Assembly (NCBI RefSeq): GCF_901933205.1
Contig: NC_044582.1
Coordinates: 20,063,820-20,127,819, forward strand
DNA from: Camarhynchus parvulus
Lineage: Eukaryota > Chordata > Aves > Passeriformes > Thraupidae
Reading direction: 5' to 3'
Length of the DNA: 64,000 nucleotides
The notes under the pieces were generated by a model, which saw only the letters and a program-made list of their open reading frames with translations, searched no databases and had not been told where the DNA came from. This document shows, in pieces, positions 12,001-23,100 of the stretch (positions are counted from its first letter, which is position 1; each line of letters opens with the position of its first letter). The position numbers were made by a program, and so were the translations under genes.

Positions 12001-15000
12001 CTTATTTCAGACACTGTGGTTTGAACTGACAGCCAGTGATCCAGACAAGTCAGCAGTATGCCACAGAAGGGTTGACTGAAGGAACACCTTCCTCAATTAC
12101 AGCTTACATTTCCTCACTTTCTTCCTGTTCATATGCATTGGAAAGAGGGGGAATCTGGACTTCATAGATTGCACAAATACTCCTACAAAATGGAATGCGG
12201 GTAAACGAGAATCCAACATGCCATAGTTACTTTGTTGCCATCTTCTCTCTATAATGGATGTAATTAATATGATGCAGCATAGACTGATTGGTACAGAAAA
12301 CTAGGGGAACTGATCTGAAGAGTCTGCCTGAAATATGATGGCTGATTTAAAGTAATTTTCACAGAGAAGCATATGTTTTGACCATGAATTCCCTCTTGAT
12401 TTTGAAGCTGGTACTGTGTGGGGTGTCTGAAGAAGCTTTGTGAAAAAAGAAGAGGAAGAGGAGGAAAGTCTAGACAAATGAAAAATATAGTAAGAATTTA
12501 TGAAAGGTTCTTTGAGTCAAAGCAGTCAAGACAAAGATCAAGTGATGTTGAAACACCACTTGAACAAGCAAGTGGTGTTGAAAAAGAGAGCAACAACAAC
12601 CTTACAAAAAATCATAAATCTTTCCCTATCAAATACCAGCTGGTGGGGGTATTCTACTTATTGCTTTTAGACATGCTGTCTTCAAGAAGGGCATCAGTTG
12701 CTGCACAAGCCTTTAGACAAAAGAGAAGATGAGAGGCTAGAAGAGACAGCACCCAAATGTGGTGTACTTGACATTTGAAATGAGCTCTGAATGGAATCCA
12801 GGCATTGTGGTGTACGTCTCTTACAGTTAAACTATTAAATTAAATGTAAATGCAAAGAAATTCTGAATCTTCCCATCTCTCCTCTTTATAATTCACCTAC
12901 TTTATGTAAGTGCTGCCACTCCATGGCACTCAGGACCAATATGACAGATTATTCAGCAGTGTTAAGGGACCAAACAAACTTGAGACAATGACTGGCTTGC
13001 AGGTATCGAAGCAGTTAATCAACAAATCAGATAAAAGGGGCTCAACAAGCTGCCACTCTTACAAACCATGAGGCTGTCAGTTTGGATTGATGAGACTGCA
13101 AACACGGTAAAAATCATGGATTTGGCATGGAAATGTAGCTTCTATCCTGTCTACACAGACCAATTAAACAGATTTGTTATGTATCAAAATGTTTAGTATA
13201 AGCAACTTGAGTATACTGAATATATGAGCTTTGGTAAAATGAACAGCAACATGAAAATATTTTAGTTCTCTGAACAAAATGAAAAAATACAGGAAATTTT
13301 AGGTCAGATCCACCTAAACAAACAAACAAAACATCTTCTCTGATAAATTAAAATAAAAGATCATTAACTTTGTAAGATGAGTTTTGTGCTACCCATTTCA
13401 ATGTTAGGAAATTTAAAATTAATTTTTAAAAAATCTATCATTAAATTATAAAATTGAATTTAGGTAAATTTAGAAAACAGCATTAAATTAAATTAAGTGA
13501 CCGTTTTGTTTAGGGAATATTTATGGAATACAAAGAACATTCTGAAGAACAGTCTGATTTTTCACTCTGCTTCCACTCTGTTCTATTGAACTCAATGCAG
13601 TTAAATTTCAGGTATTTTAAACCTTTTTTTCACTATGTTTGTGAAAAACATTCCACTTGAATGCCCTGAGAAGTAGACAGGCATCATTAGCATTTACCTC
13701 GCCTGTGCGGAGGTCAGATTCCATTATTAAACATTCCAAATAGTACTGGAGGTATTACAAGAAGTCGAAGAACACAGATGACCCCAACTGGAACATATTT
13801 CTGATTGAGCTGGGCCATGGCTATGGGGCCAACTGTGTCTCCCTTCTCAGCCATATTCCGAAATTCAGCCCACTGAAATTTCTCCTCTTGGACATCAGTA
13901 GCAATTACCAATTTAGCAACCGATCAGGTCCTAAAATTCACAGTTAAGAGTTATCACAACTCACAAACATATTTTACCACTTACTTTCTTACTGTTTGCA
14001 AAGGACCTTGACTGTGGCAGAGGAGGAGTTACCTAAGAGATGTGGGGTTTTGTCATCTGAGCTTTTATATCCCAGTGGCAGGATGAGGCAGTACAAGTCC
14101 GACTTAGCTGCTGGAGTGAGTCCTGTACTACTGTTTGCTTGCATTCATTCCCTGTGAGCCATTACTGATACAAATGAAGCCCCCAAGAGAACATGTAGAA
14201 TTGCAGAAAGGTTTAATTTGTCCCCAAATACCTCTTCCTATTGCAACTAGCTGGATGAAGACAAATTAATTTTTGAAGCACTGTAAACCTAATTGCTATA
14301 GACTGATCTGAATGTTTTCACTTTGTGAACACTCTCTGTATGGGGAAGTGTGATGAGACTGACCAAATAACAGCTGCCAAAGTCTTTTTTTTTATACCAG
14401 CACAAAACTAGATCATGCTCAACATCTGTTAAGGGATATGGAAACTCAAATTTCCCTTTGGGGAAACTGATACCATTCCACACATCACTGTATCTGGCCT
14501 AATTTTGTAGTATCAGTTCTGTAATTGTCTCTGAGATATTCCCAGTAAGTCTAATACCCTCATAAAGACCCAAATCATATTGAGAGGTGCAGTCACTTCA
14601 TGGGGAATGAGTTTCTCAGGAAGGGATAAAGTCCACTTATATTCAGAAACAGGCAAACAAGTGGCATTTTTCTTTAAAAACGTTGAATGAAATTTCTCTT
14701 TTCAAGAGTGATTGACACTATGCAGTGTTTTATCAGTACTTGAAGAAGATTCATTCGGTGAGATGTGTTCTCATATCTGAGGTGAAATGTGGAACATGCA
14801 AAGGAGCACAATTAACTGAAGATAGAGTGAAATGTTTCATTTCTTGTGTGGACCCCAGCATGCCATCATCCTCCTCACAACTCACTGCAGGCAGTCCTCA
14901 CTGCATGGTTTGTATCCCAACAGGAGGCTACCAGACTTCAACTGTTCTATTTACCACTTTAATTAGCCTTTAACACTTTATTTTTGAAATAGAGCAGTTA

Positions 15001-15233
15001 GTGAAGCTGTGGAGAGACAGGGTTGAAGAAACAGCTTGCTGTTCTGTACAGCCTCGCTTTTCCTTACACACCTGATTCTTACTACCTGGGAACGGCAAGA
15101 CAGGATGGATTGCCCGGGTCGACAGGGCTCGCAGCCCACGGGCAGGAGAAAAACCTTTACAGCGAATGCGTGTGCAAGGCACGGCCGAGGCCGCCACGGG
15201 CCCGCCCTCGGCTGCTCCCGGACGGGCTTGGGG

Positions 15234-15247
15234 TGCCATCTAGTGAC
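15234..15247 (-). promoter_or_regulatory. CTCF-like motif 1
   Basis: Read on the minus strand the site is GTCACTAGATGGCA, close to the CTCF core CCASYAGRKGGC, with one mismatch in the first three bases. It sits in an isolated GC-rich patch between tissue-specific TRH and housekeeping RBSN. Match by eye only. Confidence 0.4.
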
Positions 15248-15509
15248 CGCCACGGCTCCCATCCTTCACCCACCCCTTTTTCTGCCCGTTCCCTACACAT
15301 TCGTGACTAATCAAGCACATGAAACAGGAACCAGAAAACTGAAACACCAACAGAAACCTCCCTAAAAGTTCTGCGATACGGATCTTGCAGTTCTTTTAGA
15401 GACACGTGTATCGCTGTAGTGTTCTTTCACTGCTCTTTCAACTGTTACTGAGTTGTAACTCACTGGCCTCAACTGAGGACAAAAGGACCAACAACAAAGG
15501 CAGCTGGTG

Positions 15510-15521
15510 CCACTTGGTGGA
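15510..15521 (+). promoter_or_regulatory. CTCF-like motif 2
   Basis: CCACTTGGTGGA matches the CTCF core at 10 of 12 positions on the plus strand, opposite in orientation to the motif 270 bases earlier. Weaker than the first site. Confidence 0.25.
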
Positions 15522-16299
15522 GCAGGTATGGCTCATCACCAGGAAACTGCCCGGCTCCAGCAAATCCAGACACCACAGCAGGTGAATCCTCGAAGACACT
15601 GAGCCTCAGGCTCGTTCTCTTCCTCCCCACTCCATCACGATCCGGGTTGAAAAGCTTCTAAAGGGCTTAATATAGAGGGTAGAAGAGCAGGGCATGATGA
15701 GTCAAAGTCCACCTTTAATCGATAGGACTCAAGTGTAAATAGCATTGCCACGTAAAAAAATCTCTGCCTCCAAGAGCTTGTAATCCCAACACATGAAGCC
15801 AAAGTGTGGTCACACACTCCTATTGTTTCTATTCGACTGGGAGTGTGCGAGAGAAGGGACTGCTGCCAGCTGAGACTGAACAAAAGCCGGCATCAGAAAG
15901 GGGGACACTGGAAACGCCCTGCCTTTGATTCACATAGATCTTTGTCAGGACGCAAGTAGTGGGATTCCTGGGCTTCGTCTGTGGCTGAATATGCCACCGG
16001 CTGTTCTGGTTCGCAGTTTTGGGACACCTCCTTTAGGAAGATTCGGTAGGCTGGGAAAGGGAATGTGGAGCGTGTTGGTATTGGCAGCGGTGGTCCTCTC
16101 GAGCGTGCCCAGCGGTTAGGACACTCAGCACAGACCCCTCAGCGCTGTGGGAACGGTCCCAGGGCACCGGGGCGGGAAGGGGCGGCGGCGGGACGCGTGT
16201 CCCCTACGTGACAGCGCCGTCCCGTCCTGGTGAGGACTCTGTCACCTCAGCTCTGCGGGCCCGTTACCGGGGCCTACTGCAAGGCGGCTGGATACAGCC

Positions 16300-16550
16300 A
16301 GCGGCCCTGGCCTCAGAAGAGACAGCGATCCCGCTGCCGGCCCTCCACGTCCGCTTCCGACCGCCATCGATAGCTCGGCGCTCGGCAGCCTCCCCGCCGT
16401 GTCGGACGAGCCCTCCTTGTCCCCGCCCTTTCCTCTCATCGATGGCTCAGCGCTCGCCCCCCCCTCAACCGCCCTCTGCCGCTCCCGGCAGCCGGGACGG
16501 GCCGCGGCCGCCCTGCTTTGGAGACAGTCACCGGCCGCCCGGGCGCTGAG
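16300..16550 (+). other. RBSN: Possible non-coding first exon of RBSN
   Basis: A donor-like GAG|GTGAGG occurs at 16550/16551 and an acceptor-like TTCGTTTCAG ends at 16889, only 66 bases before the RBSN ATG. This suggests a 5' UTR exon inside the CpG island followed by a 339-base intron. The start is unknown; it is inferred from splice motifs alone. Confidence 0.35.
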
Positions 16551-16747
16551 GTGAGGCGGGCCGTGCCCCGGGCTTTTCCCGGGCCGTCCCTGGGCTGTCG
16601 CTGGGCCACGGACCCTCAGGCGAGCGGAGCAGCCCTCAGTGGCCTCTCCCCCGGCGGGCGGTGCGCCTCAAGCCCCGCCCATCTTTCTGCGTGGCCTCTC
16701 TCCTGCCCTGGGCGGGGCCTGCGCGGGGCCTGCGCGGGGCCGCGGAA

Positions 16748-16800
16748 GGGACCGGGAGGGACCGGGAGGGACCGGAAGGGACCGGAAGGGACCGGGAGGG
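16748..16800 (+). repeat. G-rich 10-bp tandem repeat in the RBSN promoter
   Basis: Five tandem units of GGGACCGGRA (R = G or A) plus a final GGG. Each unit carries a GGG run, so the plus strand could form a G-quadruplex. It would lie in the proposed 5' UTR intron of RBSN. Confidence 0.85.
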
Positions 16801-16955
16801 GAAGCCCTGGAGGGGCTCGCGCCTAGCCCGGGCCCTTCCGTCCCCGTCTTGCGCCGCCGGTCGCACGGCCCTGGCGTGGTTCGTTTCAGGCAGTGCCTGA
16901 TGACGATGCGGCCCCCGCATCCCGGCAGCCGCTGAGGGCAGCTCGCGCGGCCGCG

Positions 16956-17118
16956 ATGGCGTCGGGCTGCCCGGCGGCCTTCGGGGACCCGACCGAAGTG
17001 CGCGAGGGCTTCCTGTGCCCACTGTGCCTGAAGGATCTCCAGGCGTTCCGGCAGCTCCAGGCGCACTACGAGGAGCAGCACTCGGGCGAAGACCGGGACG
17101 TCAGGGCGCAGCTCCGAA
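16956..17118 (+). CDS. RBSN: RBSN coding exon 1
   Basis: ATG at 16956 in context CCGCGATGG, with residues EVREGFLCPLCLKDLQ following as in mammals. Encodes residues 1-54 plus one base, including the C2H2 zinc finger. Donor GTAAGG at 17119. The first ten residues (MASGCPAAFG) are longer than the mammalian start. Confidence 0.93.
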
Positions 17119-20100
17119 GTAAGGGTGGCCGCGGTAAACGCATTCGGCTTGGCCGTGGGAAATCCCTGCTCGTATTTCGAGTGCTCCCAAATGTCTGACA
17201 ATAATAAAATATTAATTGAAGGGTCTTACAGGAGAGGTATGCAGTTCCATTCTTCCGTAAATATCCTTGGGCCAAGGATAGTATTCACCTTCTCCCGATA
17301 CTTTCCATGAATTGATTCTAAAGCAGGGGCTGAAGGACATTGCTCTTCAAATGTTATGTTTATTCACAATTTTTACTATTGACCTTTTTGGGTTTTTTGT
17401 TTGTTTTTTATCTGAAAACTCAAAATTATACTAACCCAGTGAATACCCAAGAATTACTTGAAGACTGTGGAGAATATGGAGAATCTCTGGTACTTGCGAG
17501 GTTCCAGTTCAATAATTTCTTGTTTTGACCGTAGATAAAACTGTGGTTGCAGTTAAAGTGTGAAGTTAAGAACTGTTGTTACATGGAAAAGCATGTGGGT
17601 GGTGGAGCTAGCAGGAGATGCTGGGAGTGCTCCATATCTGTTATGGATTTCCACCTTTCAGTGGTGTTTGGAAAATCTCTTTGAATTTTGAATCCCTTTC
17701 TTTACTCCCTTGTGTACCCAATGTCATTTTATATTGAGAGAAGAATGTTTAAAATCTGGTGATAATTCTCTGTGGTTCCTGCAAACTCTGGTTTTAGTAT
17801 GTTTGAAGTAGTGGCCTGGCAGTCTTGATTTTTTTTTTCCTCTTGAGGTAGACTTTTGAAGTATTAACTAATTTTCTTGGTGAAACCCTAACCCTAACAC
17901 TGGCCTGCTTAGTATTTGAAAAAGTCTTTATGTGTACAAGCACACTGAAATTGGTAGCTTGTGCAATAAGAAAAGGAATGTGTTGAATGTCCTTGAATCT
18001 GAAGAAAATTATAGAGAATTATGAGAATTAAGATAAAACTGTATGATGCCCTGTGCAGTGAGAGACAGGTACCATAGTTTAAGATATGTTACTGTTTTAC
18101 AGTGAAGTCTGACAGTGGTCTTCTCTCTTGTCCTCAGGACCTCGTGCTACTTTATGACTGACAATAGAGAGCATTTTGTGGCATCTGTGGTGCTCTGAAC
18201 TGCATTTTTGTTCTAAGAATATTTTGAGGATAAATTTATCCAGGAAAAATATTTCTGCTAAAAGAAGAGGAATATTCTATACTGACTTCACATGACAAAT
18301 ATTTGGTGACTACCTGATATGTTAGATAACTTGGGTTTATTTTTTTCAGATTTAGTCCAGAAGGCCAAAAGAGCAAAGAAGAAATTGCTGAAACAAGAAG
18401 ATGATGACAGAACTGATTCTGGATCTCAGGAACGATATGAGTCATTCAGCTATGGTGGAGTAGATCCATACATGTGGGAGCCCCAGGAAGTAGGTAGGAG
18501 AGAGTAGGTAGAAAGCAATACACAGTGGGGATAAGTTTTGGACTCAGTCGGGAAAGTGCTACAGTATTGCTGAAGTGGCTTGGAATTGTGTATGTGCTGC
18601 ACTGGATTTGCTAGCAGGGGTTATGGTTTGCACACTGACTGAGCAGCCTATTTGCATTGGGTGGAGTGTGGGGAGAACATGGTTAATGGGGAGAAGAAAA
18701 GACATGTATAGACTCAGTACCCAAACTCCCCTTCAGGGAGCTGTTAGTCATGTCATTGTTGCTGTCCTGCTGAGATCTGCTTAGTCTGTGTTTACCTCTG
18801 TGCAACTAGCTTCATCTTGTGACTTTACAAAACAGAAAATCCACTAATTAAAAGCTAGGTTATAAGTATATAAAATCTCTAGCTTTTGGGCTACACTTAA
18901 AGTAGCTGTTAGTTTGCATGTTCAACAAAAAGATTATCCATCCATTTAAACTTTTTTTCCTTGGATTTGCGATGGCAATCACCTCTTATTAAAAGGAGGC
19001 TTACTTTAAAAAGTTATAAAACCAAACAACAAACAAACTCCAGTCCTCTGAATATAAATCTACATTTGAAGAATTTCAAGGATATTAACTGAGCCTGTAA
19101 TTATAAATACTGCTACTGGCAGTTGCCTGTACTATAATTGAAATACTATGGTTATTTTTGGAGAAGGAAGCAGCACCATCTTTTGTGGATCATGGGAGAG
19201 TTTCCACTGTGGTGCTGCCCGACTAGGACTGAGTCCTTTGGGTCTGCAGGGTCTGAGTGCTGTATATTTCTTTACTTTTGACTTTGTAACTATCTGAGCA
19301 GCAATCATAGTGTAAATATTAGCTAAGAAAATGTTTAGGGAGAAGGTTTATGAACATTAGAGAAGTGAGAACTGCTTTCTGATGAGCATTGAGGAGATGA
19401 ACCATAGAGATTTTGGCATGTGATTTGATGGATCCGTGAAAGGGATTGTGTCTCCAAAGCAGTGGCTTAAATCAGTTACCCAGAGGGACTCTTTCACTAC
19501 TATGAATGCATCTTTGGAGATTTTTGGTTACCTCATTAGCATGAGGAAGTGAGATTCTTACATTTACATACATTGCAGCAAAAAGCAAACATCTGATTTT
19601 GAGTTCTGCCAGCTGGAAGAAAGATTTTTGGTTTTGGTTGGTTGGTTGGTTAGTTTGCGGTCTTTAGTTTTTTGTCTGTAAGTTTGATTTCTAATACCTC
19701 ATCCACCTTACTTGGAAAAGGAGTAATCTTAAACGAATATTATCGACTATGAATTGTAGATGACTTAGAGATGCTGTATAGTTCTTTTCAATACATGGTG
19801 GCCGGTTTTCTGCAAATCTAAATTGTCATCAAGGATTTGATTCAGGCCCCTAAAGCTATAGAGATGATCAGAAATCAGAAACAAAATTGCTGCTGCATAG
19901 ACCTCCAGTAATCCTTGGGTTTGCCTCTTCCCTTTGCTCAGCATGTAACCAGGAAACTAAAGGGAGCTGGTTTTGAGAACACTACTAGTAGGTAACAGCT
20001 TACCAAATGTAACTGTAAATGTAATGAAGATGGAGAAAAAAAGTTGTTGCAGATTTTCTTTTTAACATAGCGCTGCTTGTTTTCTGTAGTAGAAGTAAAC

Positions 20101-23100
20101 CGCTGTTTATTGCTAGCCTGAATATTAGGCTTTAACTAGCATGTTTTATTTACAACAACACTGTGAAAATGTAGGGTTCCAATGTGTCTTTAAAATTGAA
20201 TTTGAACATGACAAAGGTGAAAAGAAGAGACATCTGTCTTTCAAGTGGCATTTAAATCCATACAGAGTACTTGGGTAACCAGGACAACTTTCTGTTATCC
20301 CTGCAGGTGCTATGAGAAGCCATCTTTCTGAATTCAAGAAACACCGAGCAGCCAGGATTGATCACTATGTAGTTGAAGTCAATAAGTTAATAATCAGGTT
20401 AGAAAAGGTAAATTTGGTGCTTTTTAATATTCCGGCCTTCTAAATGTTTCCTAGATTAAAAAAAAGATATTTCAGTATGAAGTGTGTCCACTTACCTAAG
20501 GAATACATTTTATAAAAGATTCTAAACTATGACTCTCTTTACGCATTACCTTGAGAACTGCACATGATTTGACTCTGTGCCATGGGTATTATTTCTGGTT
20601 CTATGCACCATTTTCAAGCTGAAGATGCTACTTCCACATGCTTCAAGAGCCATTTGTTCTCCTGTTTTATTTTCTCCATGTTTTACTTCACTAAATTGCT
20701 CCCCAGTATTTTTGTCATGATTCTTCCAGCTTTTCATTCTTCAAAATCTGCCAATGGTACACCTGCATGTTGGCTCAGATGCAGTTATGTTGGCGGCAAT
20801 AAGGATTATGTCCAAAATGTCCTGATTTGTACAGGTTTGATAAGTCATTGTTTAGCACTGGTATGAATGTGGAATTAGAAAAAAAAAAAGAAAGTTGCAT
20901 AAGTCTGGTGTAAAACCAGCTGAAACTCCTCTCTCTTAAAAAAAACAGGTTTCTTTTTCTTGTTGGGCTGAGTTTTGTTGGATTTTTTCCTTGAAAATGT
21001 ATAATCTTCTTGAATATATTGTTTGTATTCAACCAGCTTACATCATTTGACAGAGCAAACACTGAGTCAGCTAAAATAAGAGGTTAGTGTGAGCTTACCT
21101 GAGACTATTTGCCCCTATAGTTTAACCAGCTGAGGAATCAATTGAACACTTATGTGGTGTATATTCCTGCTCACAGCTATAGAGAAGTCTGTTGTGCCTT
21201 GGGTCAGTGATCAGGATGTTCCATTTTGCCCAGACTGTGGCAGTAAGTTCAGTATCCGAAACCGACGTCACCACTGCCGCCTTTGTGGGTCTATTATGTG
21301 CAAGAAGTGCATGGAATTTGTCAGTCTTCCTTTGGCAAGTAAGTACTTAAGAGTTAATTCTTTGTTTTCCTAACTCACTTTGGGTGCATCCTGGCTTTTT
21401 GCCATTAGAAAAAAATATGCTGCTAATAGTCTGGCTCTGCAGAAAACTTCCATTCAGTTTCATGCAGACTCTTGCCTGTGAAGCAGAATACAAGGAATTA
21501 TTTCTCCATTCTTTTTCTCTGTTCTTCTTCAGATTTGGAAGTGTTGCATAACACTGAAAAATTTACTAGAAGTAATAGTCATAATAGTAAATAAATAAAT
21601 ACTAAGTAGTAAAAAAGTAGAAACTCCCGGTAAATATAGGTATTATTTATTCTACTAACTACGGAGCTATTAGCTTTAGGAACTGCCAAGGTTCCTGACA
21701 TTTAAAAATATTGTGGATTTTTCCAGTTTTGTCTGTGTTGTCCAAATGTTAGACCTTGGGACAGCAACTTAGGGAAGTTCATGTGTAGGTCTTTAAGAAC
21801 CACTGGAAACTTTTATCTTTCTCATCTTGCACTGGAGAGGAGACTGTATGTTCTGTGGAGATAAATGATATTAACTGTGCTTTTCAGAGTGTGCAAGCAC
21901 AATGCCTGGATGCCATTATCATACCTGTTCTACACATTGTTTTGTGACTGTGCAGGCTCAAACATGAGAATGCTTGCAGGCATAATCAGTGTAGGTGATG
22001 CTCAGCAGTCTGCTCTCTAGCTAATTTTAAATACAGCAAGATTTGCAGTGAAGACCCAAATTCTGACTTGCAGTCGTGGTTGTCATGCAATCCTTGCATG
22101 TCTTTCAGCAGACTGTTTCAACCTAGTTTTTTAGTACCACCTGAATGTAAAGTTTCTGTTAAAGGGCAGTTTGTTTGTGTTGGTAAAATCTGTTGGCTTC
22201 TCCAGTTACTGTGAAATTACATGTGTATAACTTTCAGGCAAACTCACTAGTGCCAGCAGAGAGGCCTTGGGTTCTCATACAAGCCCAAACTCCTCACCCA
22301 GCAGTGTCCACGGCTCCCGCCGTGGCAGCATTAGCAGCATAAGCAGCGTGAGCTCTGTTCTGGATGAGAAGGATGATGAACGAATACGTTGTTGTCAGCA
22401 CTGCAAAGACACCCTGTTGAAAAGAGAGCAACAGATTGATGAGAAAGAATACACACCAGAGATTGTGAAACTCTATGAGGTAAGTCAAGCTCTGTGCTAC
22501 AGCATATATGTCTGCATATATGGTCACTACTTGACTTTTGACTTGTTCCCTTATGTCTAAACTCTATGACTTAATACTGACTTGTGTTAGAAGAGACCGT
22601 TGGATGTTTATGCCATGTAGCAAAGACACATCTGAAATGTTGGAATCAGTTTCAATATAGTATTTATAGCCCACATTAGCTTCATACATATTTTTAAAAT
22701 GCATCTTCATTCTCATCATCTGGAGCTAGTAGTTCAGACATGCCTCTCTCTTAAAATTGTGAACTTATTTAAACCAGTGAGTGGTATACTGTGCATTTGT
22801 TAGCTGGGCTGCACTGGAACTTGACGTCACCACTGTTGCCATCAGTCCTTACACTGATGGCAAATGCATTTTTTGAACCATCTCTATCAACATTACATTC
22901 AAATGCTTTGCAGGAGGTACTGATGATCACCAGATACCTTTTCAGTAGAGTCCACAAGCTCCCCTGGTTAGTATTAATGAGAGTTTTTGATGGTGCTGTT
23001 GTTGGTGAAGAGATGTAAGGCTAGAAGTTGTCCAAGTCAGCCATTCAAACAGCTTCAAGATTCAAAGTCCACCTTGTAGGGGCACCTTGTAGCGAGTCTT

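Larger units (their letters stand above)
9075..16100. other. TRH-RBSN intergenic spacer
   Basis: About 7 kb of mostly AT-rich DNA with no supported gene. It holds a short open frame on the minus strand (13911-13714) with exon-like edges (see findings), and, near the RBSN side, a GC-rich patch at about 15090-15260 with a CTCF-like motif and a second such motif at 15510. No clear interspersed repeat was recognised. Confidence 0.5.
16130..17170. promoter_or_regulatory. RBSN: CpG island, RBSN promoter
   Basis: Abrupt change to very GC- and CpG-rich sequence in an otherwise AT-rich region, ending just inside RBSN intron 1. No TATA box is obvious, as expected for a housekeeping promoter. A CTACGTGACAGC element at about 16205 resembles a CRE/E-box. 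Several spurious long open frames here reflect GC content. Confidence 0.8.

Noticed and set aside
12418..12732. 104-codon basic open frame in the intergenic spacer
   Set aside because: Low-complexity Lys/Arg/Glu composition, no homologue recognised, no promoter or splice context.
16208..17201. Several long overlapping frames in the RBSN CpG island
   Set aside because: GC-rich sequence has few stops; the G-rich tandem repeat explains their repetitive translation. Only the frame starting at 16956 matches rabenosyn-5.
17886..17898. Telomere-like CCCTAA repeats as a chromosome fusion mark
   Set aside because: Only two units; too short to mean more than chance.
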